From contig JAFUDS010000017.1 in NCBI GenBank assembly GCA_017464305.1, positions 1 to 64,000 of the forward strand: DNA of 64,000 bases. Direction: 5' to 3'. Positions 44,277-52,303 of the stretch are shown in pieces. A program made the position numbers and the translations under genes. Source of the DNA: Clostridia bacterium. Lineage in GTDB: Bacteria > Bacillota > Clostridia > Christensenellales > Aristaeellaceae. The notes beneath the pieces are model-generated. The model made no database searches, was not told where the DNA came from, and saw only the letters and a list, made by a program, of their open reading frames with translations. The first letter of the stretch is position 1, and each line of letters opens with the position of its first letter.

Positions 44277-44310
44277 AGCGGTTCAGACGTAAGTCCGAAT
44301 CGCTTCTTTT
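44277..44310 (+). terminator. Terminator of tRNA-Pro
   Basis: A 12-position stem with one mismatch and one G-T pair, AGCGGTTCAGAC / GTCCGAATCGCT around GTAA, followed by TCTTTTCT. Confidence 0.82.
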
Positions 44311-44642
44311 CTATGTTTTTCGATGGTTTCATAGGTTTTCTTTAAAATTTCGCTGCTCGTCTAAAAGTGCATATAACGTAATCACGAGCATTTACCGCAC
44401 TTGCCGGACGGTCAAAATCGGTCTGAATCGGTCAAAAATCGGTCAGACCATTTTCTTAATTCGCGAACTTTCTTTTATGCAATGTTGAAATAATGAAAGA
44501 AGTATCGTCTAATATGTGTAGGCACCAAGCTGGAGCTTCGGGAAGATTCCAGAGGCGAAGCTGGTTCCGGACGAGACTGGCGGAATTGGCATGACATGAA
44601 GTTCGCTTGTCTGCTGGTCGAATCGAAGGAGGTGGGGCAATC
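44311..44642. other. AT-richer gap with short CGGTC repeats
   Basis: No gene is seen between the tRNA-Pro terminator and the sigma factor. At about 44405-44450 the word CGGTC recurs every 11-13 bases (GGTCAAAATCGGTCTGAATC and on). Base composition looks lower in GC than its neighbours. The sigma-operon promoter should lie at the right side but no clear one stands out. Confidence 0.5.
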
Positions 44643-45155
44643 ATGGGAACTGTCAAGGGCCCTGACAGTTATGAGGAGCGAATCGAGCAAATGATTCTTC
44701 GGCATCAGCTTTCCCTGCTGCGGCTCTGTTATGCTTATCTGCATGATGAGGAGCTGGCGAAGGATGCGGTGCAGGAGACCTTCATCAAAGCGTATCGAAA
44801 TCTGGACCGATTCAGAGATGAGTCATCGGAAAGAACCTGGCTCAGCAGGATCGCGATCAACGTATGCAAGGATCTGCATCGGACAAGCTGGTTCCGACAT
44901 GTGGACCGATCCATCACGCCGGACATGCTTCCGGAGCCGATTTGTACCGTGGAAGCAAAGGATGAAACACTGACCGTCGAAATCATGAAGCTGCCGCAGA
45001 AGCTGAAGGAAGTTGCGCTGCTGTGCTGGCTTCAGGGAATGACTTACGAAGAGGCCGCCGAGGTGCTGAAGATCAGTCTTCAGGCCGTCGGCAGCCGATT
45101 GAATCGCGCAAGACGAAAACTGCGCGCCGCGATGGAAGGAAGTGACAATGAATGA
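44643..45155 (+). CDS. ECF-type RNA polymerase sigma factor
   Basis: 170 residues. ATG at 44643 after AGGAGGTGGGG. Sigma region 2 (RLCYAYLHDEELAKDAVQET, FIKAYRNLDRFRDES, ERTWLSRIAINVCKD) and region 4 (LPQKLKEVALLCWLQGMTYE, EAAEVLKISLQAVGSRLNRA) are clear. Extracytoplasmic-function sigma factors direct polymerase to stress or envelope genes. The stop overlaps the next gene (ATGA), whose product is a membrane protein that may control it. Confidence 0.93.
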   Translation: MGTVKGPDSYEERIEQMILRHQLSLLRLCYAYLHDEELAKDAVQETFIKAYRNLDRFRDESSERTWLSRIAINVCKDLHRTSWFRHVDRSITPDMLPEPICTVEAKDETLTVEIMKLPQKLKEVALLCWLQGMTYEEAAEVLKISLQAVGSRLNRARRKLRAAMEGSDNE

Positions 45156-46966
45156 ACCTGCATGAAGAACAGGAAAAAGTTCAGAAGGCAATGAATATAA
45201 CCCTTTCCGGTTTGCAGGAGGATCCATGGCTCGCGCAGCGGGTTCTTGCGAACGCGAAAGGAGAAGAACCTGTGAAAAAGAAATTATCATTGGCTTTGGT
45301 ATTGTGCATTGCTTCGGGACTTGCCCTGCTGGGTACAGCGTATGCGCTGTTTTCATCCCAGGTCGCAGCCTTTTTCGGCCAACACTGGAACAAGGATCTG
45401 GGGGAATGGCTGCAGGGCGGCAAGATGGCACAAATTGGGGAAACGGTCGTGCTGGATGGCGTAGAATTCACCCTGGATGAAGTGATCTACAGAGATCGTG
45501 GAATCTACGGCGTTGGGACGGCACGGGTGCAGGACGAAAAGAACGTGTTGCTGCCTATGGATTTGGTGGATGGATGGGATTTGGAGGAGGTATCCCAGGG
45601 CGAGGAGGCACAGGCGCTGATTAAGATGGTACAAACCTCCGGCGGCAAGATGCTATCCGTTGACTGCTATCCCACGAAGATTGGGGTCGATGAAGGCTCC
45701 TTGATTCCAACGGGAGATACGGGTGTTTACAATCTGCGAAATGAGGATGGTTCCATCACATTCTCCTTTGAAACCGGAGGATATGCCCTGGAGGAGGGGA
45801 CAACCTATCAGGTAGAGTTTACAATCGATGTAGATGAATGGACAGTGGATGGTCGGGTTGCTGACGACAAAATGAACCCTCAGGCCTGGACGGTTAGTTT
45901 TGAGCCAGTGATGATGAACGCTGCGACAGAGGAGAAGATCGAGGAGGTCTCAGTTGATGCCATTCAAAAGGATGGGTACGAGATCCTGGTTCCTGCGGAA
46001 TATCAGGAAAACGGAACCCTGCCGGTTTATCAGGCAATTGAGTATGACTTTAGCAAAGCCCTGAATCCTGAATGGCTCAATCAGAGCGGCATCGCGGAGC
46101 AACACTCCGACACCTGGATCACCTTCAATGATCACGCGGAACTGCAGCTCGCAGCCGAGGGAGCATGGTACATGGAATATACCGAGGAACTGTTTGACTA
46201 TAACTCTCGGGAGAGAGAAAACGAAAACCCAGACATTGAGCCGGATCTGCGGCCAAAGCAAGCGATGTCCTATGGGATTGCCAGCATTGCAGCAAGCGTG
46301 TATGGCGGAAATTCGGATATATTTCCTGGTGACATTACGCTGGAGCAAGATCAGCTTATGCTGATCTCCCTGGAGGAGGCGAAGAAAACAGCGGAAGAAT
46401 TGTTCGATCAACTTGATCTGAAGGGATTTGAGCTGGCCTGGGCGCTGGACATGAACCTGGATCGCATCCGCACCCTGGGAGAAGCTTACAATCGCCTTAT
46501 GTTCGAAGGAACTGGGTACAGCAATGCTCCCAGGCAAGACTACGATACCGCTACAGCCGAAGAGGAAGGATATTATCTGGTTTATACTCCGCTGGGCGTG
46601 ACCCAACCCAGCCTGGGAAATCAGGAGCTGCATCTGTTCGTTAGCAGCCATGGGATTACCTTTGCCAGTCTGCGCTGTCAGTATAATCAGGGCGATTTGG
46701 TGAACACGCCTGATCATCTGATCTCCGTCGAGGAGGCTGTCACCACGCTGTATCAGGAAGTCGCTAACGCGAGAAACAGTTTGCCGGTGGGTTCTATCGA
46801 GCGCGTAGCGCTGACTTACATGCCAGTACGAGCGGTAAACAAAGCGGACGGCATGGTGTTTGTGCCCTCCTGGCAGATACGCTATCGTGAAGAAGACCGT
46901 GAGTATACGACCTGGGCGGAGGTCAACGCACTCAATGGAAATCTGATTGACGCCAGCTTCAGATAA
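45152..46966 (+). CDS. Membrane partner of the ECF sigma factor, possible anti-sigma
   Basis: 604 residues with a short cytoplasmic N-terminus (MNLHEEQEKVQKAMNITLSG), one membrane segment at about 43-66 (LSLALVLCIASGLALLGTAY), and a large outside region. The position and topology are those of anti-sigma factors, but no zinc-binding HxxxCxxC motif is seen and the external part is far larger than usual. Residues 80-260 look like a DUF4179-type beta domain; the rest is unassigned. It could sense envelope stress. Ended by a terminator. Confidence 0.7.
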   Translation: MNLHEEQEKVQKAMNITLSGLQEDPWLAQRVLANAKGEEPVKKKLSLALVLCIASGLALLGTAYALFSSQVAAFFGQHWNKDLGEWLQGGKMAQIGETVVLDGVEFTLDEVIYRDRGIYGVGTARVQDEKNVLLPMDLVDGWDLEEVSQGEEAQALIKMVQTSGGKMLSVDCYPTKIGVDEGSLIPTGDTGVYNLRNEDGSITFSFETGGYALEEGTTYQVEFTIDVDEWTVDGRVADDKMNPQAWTVSFEPVMMNAATEEKIEEVSVDAIQKDGYEILVPAEYQENGTLPVYQAIEYDFSKALNPEWLNQSGIAEQHSDTWITFNDHAELQLAAEGAWYMEYTEELFDYNSRERENENPDIEPDLRPKQAMSYGIASIAASVYGGNSDIFPGDITLEQDQLMLISLEEAKKTAEELFDQLDLKGFELAWALDMNLDRIRTLGEAYNRLMFEGTGYSNAPRQDYDTATAEEEGYYLVYTPLGVTQPSLGNQELHLFVSSHGITFASLRCQYNQGDLVNTPDHLISVEEAVTTLYQEVANARNSLPVGSIERVALTYMPVRAVNKADGMVFVPSWQIRYREEDREYTTWAEVNALNGNLIDASFR

Positions 46967-46977
46967 GCAACAACCGA

Positions 46978-47018
46978 AACAACTCCCGCAGGATCATCCT
47001 CCTGTGGGAGTTGTTCTT
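46978..47018 (+). terminator. Terminator after the sigma operon
   Basis: Long stem AACAACTCCCGCAGGA (46978-46993) against TCCTGTGGGAGTTGTT (47000-47015), then a T/C-rich run. Confidence 0.88.
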
Positions 47019-47043
47019 TCCTGTTTGTTTATTTACTCTCGAT

Positions 47044-47108
47044 TTGCATTTCTCAGCTAAAAAGATTATAATCTTATGTTGTATTGATACATTATATAAC
47101 AATACAAC
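47044..47108 (+). promoter_or_regulatory. Promoter and palindromic operator of the GntR gene
   Basis: TTGCAT (47044-47049), 17-base spacer, TATAAT (47067-47072). A perfect inverted repeat GTTGTATTG (47078-47086) / CAATACAAC (47100-47108) with 13 bases between covers the expected start site. This suits autoregulation by the GntR-type product. Confidence 0.78.
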
Positions 47109-47129
47109 GATAGAACAGGGGGAAGGAAC

Positions 47130-47846
47130 ATGCCGGGAAGGATGCTGCGGGCGGAAAGCGCCAGCCCGCTGTACGCGCAAATGATGGAGCAGATTCGGCT
47201 GGATATCCTGCGAGGGGTTTATCCCGTAGGAGATCGGATTCCGCCGGAGCATGAGCTGGAAGCGCGATACAGCGTCAGCCGGGTAACGGTGCGGCGGGCG
47301 CTGCAGGAGCTGACATCGGCTGGTCTGCTGGAGCGGAAGCAGGGGAAGGGTACCTTTGTGGCCCAGCCGAAGCCCGCCACGGCTCATCGGGAGGTACAGA
47401 GCTTCCATCATGCCTGCCGGGAGATGGGCAAAAAGCCTTCCGTGGGCGAGGTGCAGTGCCGACAGATTGCGGCGACGGAACGGGAAAGAGAAATTTTGTC
47501 ACTGCTGCCAGAGGCCGGAATGATTGAAATTCTGCGGGTGCTGAAGGCGGACGAGGAGCCAGTGATCCTGGAAATCAACCACTTTTCCTCCGCATATGGA
47601 TGGCTGGAGGGCGCGAACCTGAAAGGGAGCCTTTATCGGGCCTTGCAGGAATATGGCATCAACGCGGAGAAAAGTATATACGATCTTTCGCTGCGGAACG
47701 CTTCTGCCCAGGAGGCGGCGCTGCTCCAGATTCCAGAGGGGACGACCCTGATGGCGGTGGAGCAGGTGGTGTATGATCAAAAGGATCGGCCGCTGTATAT
47801 TGGACTGCAACTGATCCGAGGGGAACGATTTACCCTGAAAATATAA
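47130..47846 (+). CDS. GntR family regulator with UTRA domain
   Basis: 238 residues. N-terminal winged helix of the HutC subfamily: ASPLYAQMMEQIRLDILRGV, PEHELEARYSVSRVTVRRAL, ERKQGKGTFVAQP. C-terminal UTRA ligand domain from about residue 95, with LMAVEQVVYDQKDRPLYIGL near the end. HutC/NagR-type proteins sense sugar phosphates or related metabolites. No transport or sugar gene follows directly, so the target is unclear. The operator upstream suggests it controls itself. Confidence 0.9.
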   Translation: MPGRMLRAESASPLYAQMMEQIRLDILRGVYPVGDRIPPEHELEARYSVSRVTVRRALQELTSAGLLERKQGKGTFVAQPKPATAHREVQSFHHACREMGKKPSVGEVQCRQIAATEREREILSLLPEAGMIEILRVLKADEEPVILEINHFSSAYGWLEGANLKGSLYRALQEYGINAEKSIYDLSLRNASAQEAALLQIPEGTTLMAVEQVVYDQKDRPLYIGLQLIRGERFTLKI

Positions 47847-47944
47847 CCTTTTGAATACGCGTAGCTGGCCTAAATAAGAGAGGTGTCTCCTTTATCCGAA
47901 AAACGATGGATCAGCGGGGCCGCCAAGAGGAGGAACAACGAAAA

Positions 47945-48397
47945 GTGAGCGAAGATACGTCCTTGATGACGAAACCGAAAAAGCTTTGGAACGACGCGCT
48001 GCGCATGGTGAAGGGGGAGGACAGCACCCAGCTGATCGAAGCCTTCACCGCGGAGATGACGCTGGTGGCGGAGGGCCTATGTGAGGACCAGAACAAGCTG
48101 CGGGGCGAAGTGAACCAGATTGTGAACACGGAGGATCGCCGGCTGCAGAAGCTGGAAAGCCGAATTCAGGAGCTGGAGGCCACCCTGGGAGAGCAGGAGC
48201 AGGAACAGGATCGAGTGGTTACGGAGCTGCGGAACCGCCTGGCCACCCTGGAGAAGCAGCAAAACGCCAGAATCAAGGAAGAGAAGAGCCGGAAGGAAAA
48301 GAAGGAAAGAAACCGGATTCGGGAAATGACCATCCTGATCGTCGTGGCGGCGGTGGCTGCCATCGCGGTGATCCTGGTCTGGAAGCTGGTCAAGTAA
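47945..48397 (+). CDS. Tail-anchored coiled-coil membrane protein, function unknown
   Basis: 150 residues. The GTG at 47945 follows GAGGAGG at eleven bases; an in-frame ATG at 47906 lacks a site. Residues 1-50 are mixed, 50-130 a long charged coiled coil (LQKLESRIQELEATLGEQEQ), and the end is a single membrane helix (LIVVAAVAAIAVILVWKLV) with a two-residue tail. So the bulk faces the cytoplasm. Followed by another unknown protein and dapF in one unit. Confidence 0.65.
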   Translation: MSEDTSLMTKPKKLWNDALRMVKGEDSTQLIEAFTAEMTLVAEGLCEDQNKLRGEVNQIVNTEDRRLQKLESRIQELEATLGEQEQEQDRVVTELRNRLATLEKQQNARIKEEKSRKEKKERNRIREMTILIVVAAVAAIAVILVWKLVK

Positions 48398-48418
48398 ACG
48401 GAGAGGAGGATCAGAGCC

Positions 48419-48943
48419 ATGAAGACATATGAAGAAATCGTAAAGGAATACAAGAAGCGGCAGCGGGACACGGTGGTGGACACCCTGGCCACGGGCCTGA
48501 CCTATATGGACGAGATCGCGGTAGACACCGGTCTGCTGGAGGAGACGGGGTTGCTGACGGAGCTGATGGAAAACGTGGCAGGGGTGCTGCCCTTCGCCAT
48601 CATTACCGTCAGCGAGGGCAGCAAGATTTTGCTGAAGAAAAAGCCGGGAAAAACGGGTCTGAAGGATGGGGCTTTCCGCATGGCAAAGACCGGGGCAGCC
48701 ATGGGCGTGGGCGCGGCGGTGGTTGGTGCGGCCGGGTTCTGGGCGGCCATTCCCGTCACCATGGGAGTACGGGCCATCTTTGATCAATACCGCAGCAAAG
48801 CGCTGACGGGGCATCGGGTTCAGAGCCGCATTCAACGGCTGCAGGAGCTGAACAAGTTTATCCGGGACGAGGAGCCCGAGCGGAGCGAAGAGCTGCCCCT
48901 GCGGGAGCATATTGCCTTTGCGGCGGAAGGGTTTGTCGAATGA
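48419..48943 (+). CDS. Protein of unknown function with hydrophobic centre
   Basis: 174 residues. Helical start (YEEIVKEYKKRQRDTVVDTL), two hydrophobic stretches (about 53-65 and 93-115, GAAMGVGAAVVGAAGFWAAI), then a charged end. The Gly/Ala-rich hydrophobic stretch could be a membrane hairpin. Its stop overlaps dapF by ATGA. I do not recognise a family; it may work with the coiled-coil protein before it. Confidence 0.6.
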   Translation: MKTYEEIVKEYKKRQRDTVVDTLATGLTYMDEIAVDTGLLEETGLLTELMENVAGVLPFAIITVSEGSKILLKKKPGKTGLKDGAFRMAKTGAAMGVGAAVVGAAGFWAAIPVTMGVRAIFDQYRSKALTGHRVQSRIQRLQELNKFIRDEEPERSEELPLREHIAFAAEGFVE

Positions 48944-49791
48944 GATTTACAAAGATGCAGGGCATCGGGAATGATTATGTCTACGTAGACTGCACCGGGG
49001 AGAACCCCATCGCCGATCCCGCGGACCTGTCCCGAAAAATCAGCGACCGGCATTTCGGTATCGGCAGCGATGGGCTGGTGATGATTCTGAAGAGCGACCG
49101 GGCGGATTTCCGCATGCGGATGTTCAACGCGGACGGCAGCGAGGCGGAAATGTGCGGAAACGCCAGCCGATGCGTAGGAAAATACGTGTATGAGCGGGGG
49201 TTGACGGATCAAACGGAGCTCACCTTAGAAACCGGGGCGGGGATCAAGCAGCTTTCGCTGCGGGTAGAAGAGGGAAAGGTACGCAGCGTCACGGTGGACA
49301 TGGGAGCTCCTGCCTTATCCGCGGCGCAGATTCCTGTTCAGCTGGAAACAATTGAGGAAACAGACCAAGTGATCGCTCAGCCCCTGATGGTGGCGGGCCG
49401 GGAATTCCCAATCACCTGCGTCAGCATGGGCAACCCCCACTGCGTCGTTTTTCTGGAGGAGGTAGAGCATTGGCCGATTGAGCAATGGGGCCCTTCCTTT
49501 GAATTCCATCCCGCCTTCCCGCAGCGGACCAATACGGAATTCGCCCAGATCATCGATCGGGAGCATATCCGCATGCGGGTTTGGGAGCGGGGCAGCGGGG
49601 AAACCTGGGCTTGCGGCACCGGCGCCTGCGGAACGCTGGTGGCGGCGGCGCTGAATGGCCTGACGGAACGGCGGGCCACCCTGCGGCTCAACGGCGGGGA
49701 ATTACAGATCGAATGGCAAGAAGATACGGGCCATGTGCTGATGACCGGCCCGGCGGAATTCGTGTTCGATGGAGAGATTGACATAGACTAA
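48940..49791 (+). CDS. dapF: Diaminopimelate epimerase
   Basis: 283 residues. FTKMQGIGNDYVYVD at the start, the two catalytic cysteines in EMCGNASRCVG and WACGTGACGT, and VSMGNPHCVVF are DapF signatures. Converts LL- to meso-diaminopimelate for lysine and peptidoglycan. Overlaps the preceding gene by four bases and ends at a terminator. Confidence 0.95.
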   Translation: MRFTKMQGIGNDYVYVDCTGENPIADPADLSRKISDRHFGIGSDGLVMILKSDRADFRMRMFNADGSEAEMCGNASRCVGKYVYERGLTDQTELTLETGAGIKQLSLRVEEGKVRSVTVDMGAPALSAAQIPVQLETIEETDQVIAQPLMVAGREFPITCVSMGNPHCVVFLEEVEHWPIEQWGPSFEFHPAFPQRTNTEFAQIIDREHIRMRVWERGSGETWACGTGACGTLVAAALNGLTERRATLRLNGGELQIEWQEDTGHVLMTGPAEFVFDGEIDID

Positions 49792-49816
49792 AAAAACGCC
49801 CGATGGGCGTTTTTTT
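49792..49816 (+). terminator. Terminator after dapF
   Basis: ACGCCC / GGGCGT stem with a GAT loop, A-run before and seven T residues after, so it could work in both directions. Confidence 0.88.
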
Positions 49817-49913
49817 CATGGGGAGAATTTGCTCAACCTCAGGCGGCCTCGTTTGGTTGGTTTACAACAGCGTTTTCGCTGCCCAGTTCCGCAGAAGAAC
49901 GGGCGATACTTTC

Positions 49914-50822
49914 TTATTCATCCTCTTCATCAACCACCGTCCAGGTGGCAGGATCCTGATCCTTCTTCCAATCCACCTCATCCTGCAGCTTTCGCTGGGT
50001 TTCCATGTTAGCGATAGCGCTGCCCCGAAGCCCATGGGCATTCTGGAAGGATCGGACAGCGCTGGCGGTGGCGTTGCCGAAATCCCCGGTGACGAAGCGG
50101 GATTCCAGATAGCCCAGATAGGCCAGGGATTCCTGCAGCTGGCGGACCTTTTCGCCGGAATTGCCGAAGCGCATGGTGATATCCGCCAGGTCGTGCACCG
50201 TGCCATAGCCTAAAATCTGCGTATCATAGAGGGAATATACATTCCGGGCGACGCCCACGGGGTTGTTGCCCTCAATCACATGGATCCAGGTTTTTCCTGC
50301 CGCGTCCCGGGCGACATATTCTACCAGGGCTACATGATCCGTATCGGTGCCGGAGGTCCAGGTAAAGAAGACATAATCCCCCGGCTGGGGAGTATAATCC
50401 CCCGTGCGAATGAAGGAATCCTGCCCCTTCAGCCATTCATAGCCCCAGCCATCCACCTCCCCCTTGCGGACGACGAAACGTCCCGCCTTAATGAACCAGG
50501 CGCGGCCGGTGTTTTGGCCAGAATAGAGGGGATAAACCCGATTCAGCAGATGGGTGCCGTGGCGCTGATCCACCTGGTCCACACACCAGCAGAGAAACTC
50601 AGCGCACCATTGGGCATAGGGGTCTCCCGCCCATTCCCCGTATTTGCTCCAGCCATGATCCCCTTCCCGGTAGCCAACCTCCTCCGCCGCGACCTCCAGC
50701 AGCCACTGGACATAGTCCGGCACCAGGGACGAGGGCTCCAGGCGGGTTTCCTCCCCTAAGGCGGGGACGAAAAGGGACAGCAGCAAAAGCAAGGCAAGAC
50801 AGAAGGAACCAAAGCGCTTCAT
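49914..50822 (-). CDS. Secreted CHAP-domain protein with peptidoglycan-binding domain
   Basis: 302 residues, minus strand. Signal peptide (MKRFGSFCLALLLLLSLFVP). Residues 45-190 look like a CHAP amidase: AQWCAEFLCWCVDQ with the likely Cys and DHVALVEYV with the His. Residues 215-275 are a PG_binding_1 domain (VRQLQESLAYLGYLESRFVT GDFG pattern). The end is acidic. Likely a cell-wall hydrolase; its start lies 16 bases after the ispE stop in the same direction. Confidence 0.85.
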   Translation of the reverse strand: MKRFGSFCLALLLLLSLFVPALGEETRLEPSSLVPDYVQWLLEVAAEEVGYREGDHGWSKYGEWAGDPYAQWCAEFLCWCVDQVDQRHGTHLLNRVYPLYSGQNTGRAWFIKAGRFVVRKGEVDGWGYEWLKGQDSFIRTGDYTPQPGDYVFFTWTSGTDTDHVALVEYVARDAAGKTWIHVIEGNNPVGVARNVYSLYDTQILGYGTVHDLADITMRFGNSGEKVRQLQESLAYLGYLESRFVTGDFGNATASAVRSFQNAHGLRGSAIANMETQRKLQDEVDWKKDQDPATWTVVDEEDE

Positions 50823-50838
50823 GAGGATGAACCTCCTT

Positions 50839-51708
50839 TTATTCTTCCAGCAGGACGATACTTTCCGGGCAAGTTCGGGCCAGGAAGGTGGCAGGCCAGA
50901 GAACCGCCAGGGAGGAAAAGGCGGCCCGGGCCTTGGCAGGGGTCCGGAAGACCCCGAAGACGGCGCTGCCGCTGCCGGTCATGAGGGCGATTACCGCCCC
51001 GGCTTCCTTCAGCTTCGAGATGGCCTTGCCGATCTCCGGGCGCATGCGCACGGAGACGGGCTGCAGTACGTTCCCCAGGGCCCGGCGAAGGGGAAGCAAA
51101 TCGCCGCTGGCCAGGGCCTCTGCGGCGGCGGCAGTGTCCGGATGGAGCACCCGATCGGAAGCATGATAGGCCTGAAAAACCTCCCGGGTAGAAAGGCCTC
51201 GGCAGGGCTGCGTCACCACCAGGGAATAATACCGGCCGCAGGGCAGATTTTCCATTTGTTCCCCGATGCCCTGGGTGCGGGTCAGCCCGCCTCGCAGGCA
51301 AAAGGGAATATCGGCCCCCAGCTGTAGCCCCAGGGCCTCCAGCTCAGAGAGGGGCAGATCGGTATGCCACAGCTGGTTCAGCCCCCAGAGCACTGCGGCA
51401 GCGTCGGCGCTGCCGCCGCCCAGGCCTGCCCCCACGGGGACGCGCTTGAAGACGTTGATCTGGACGCCGCCGGGATAGCCGGTATGCTCCTGCAGGAGCC
51501 GGGCAGCCCGCATGGCCAGATGGCGATCATCCGCCTTCAGCAGCGGAATGCCCCCCGTGGTCAGGGAAAAATCCTCCGCGGGAAGCAGGGTAATGGTATC
51601 GCATAGGGAGATGGGCTGCATCAGCATATCCATCAGATGATATCCATCCTGGCGGAGGCCAGTGATATCCAGGGACCAATTGATCTTCGCCCGGGCTTCC
51701 AGCCGCAC
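50839..51708 (-). CDS. ispE: 4-diphosphocytidyl-2-C-methyl-D-erythritol kinase
   Basis: 289 residues on the minus strand. The GTG at 51708, preceded by AAGGTGG, gives the normal start (VRLEARAKINWSLDITG). GHMP kinase ATP loop PVGAGLGGGSADAAA and the late MTGSGSAVFG motif are present. Fourth step of the MEP route to isoprenoids. The frame stays open another 170 codons upstream but that part has no homology-like content and overlaps the divergent gene. Confidence 0.94.
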   Translation of the reverse strand: MRLEARAKINWSLDITGLRQDGYHLMDMLMQPISLCDTITLLPAEDFSLTTGGIPLLKADDRHLAMRAARLLQEHTGYPGGVQINVFKRVPVGAGLGGGSADAAAVLWGLNQLWHTDLPLSELEALGLQLGADIPFCLRGGLTRTQGIGEQMENLPCGRYYSLVVTQPCRGLSTREVFQAYHASDRVLHPDTAAAAEALASGDLLPLRRALGNVLQPVSVRMRPEIGKAISKLKEAGAVIALMTGSGSAVFGVFRTPAKARAAFSSLAVLWPATFLARTCPESIVLLEE

Positions 51709-51840
51709 AGGGAATCCACCTTCTTTCTTCTTCGCTTCGATTATTCTACTCAAAGACGGAAAAAGATGCAAGGGATTCTTGCCAAGCGAAGGAAAAGAAG
51801 GTAAACTGAAGTGATTTCTATGCGAAGGAGCGACGAAGGA

Positions 51841-52293
51841 ATGGAGACGGAAGTCAAAGAGATTCCCGTGTTGATCAATCTGGCCTCCCTGGCCAGCTAT
51901 AATGGCATGACGGACGATCCAATTCAGGTGCTGACCTCGGGGGTCCTGATTCCCCAGGAAACCTTTTATCTGCTGCAATACACGGAAACCCAGGAGGACG
52001 AAAGCACGGGAGAGGTGGTCGAATCCCAGATTCAGCTGGCGCTGAAGAAGGACCAGGTGACCATGAACCGTCTGGGGGATTTCAATAACTCCATGCTGTT
52101 CAAGAAAAATCGCCGGTTTGAGACCACCTATCACACCCCCTATGGGGATATGCCCATGGCCATCCATACCCATGATCTGCGCTGCGAAATGGGGCTGGAG
52201 ACGGGAAAGGTGCACTTGAAATATGAACTAAGCATGCAGGGGGCCTATACCTCCACCAATGAGCTGCACTTGGAATATTTTGCGAAAGGATAA
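51841..52293 (+). CDS. DUF1934 (YwiB-like) beta-barrel protein
   Basis: 150 residues. ATG at 51841 has AAGGAG ten bases upstream; ATG 51820 has none. The beta-rich pattern with LTSGVLIPQETFYLLQYTET and METTYHTPYGDMP-like FETTYHTPYGDMPMAIHTHD matches DUF1934/YwiB, calycin-like small barrel proteins of unknown role found in Firmicutes. Divergent from ispE; followed by the GH2 gene after ten bases. Confidence 0.82.
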   Translation: METEVKEIPVLINLASLASYNGMTDDPIQVLTSGVLIPQETFYLLQYTETQEDESTGEVVESQIQLALKKDQVTMNRLGDFNNSMLFKKNRRFETTYHTPYGDMPMAIHTHDLRCEMGLETGKVHLKYELSMQGAYTSTNELHLEYFAKG

Positions 52294-52303
52294 GGACGAA
52301 GCG

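Noticed and set aside
50839-52215. 458-residue version of IspE
   Set aside because: The extension overlaps the divergent DUF1934 gene, lacks motifs, and a GTG with AAGGTGG marks the normal start.
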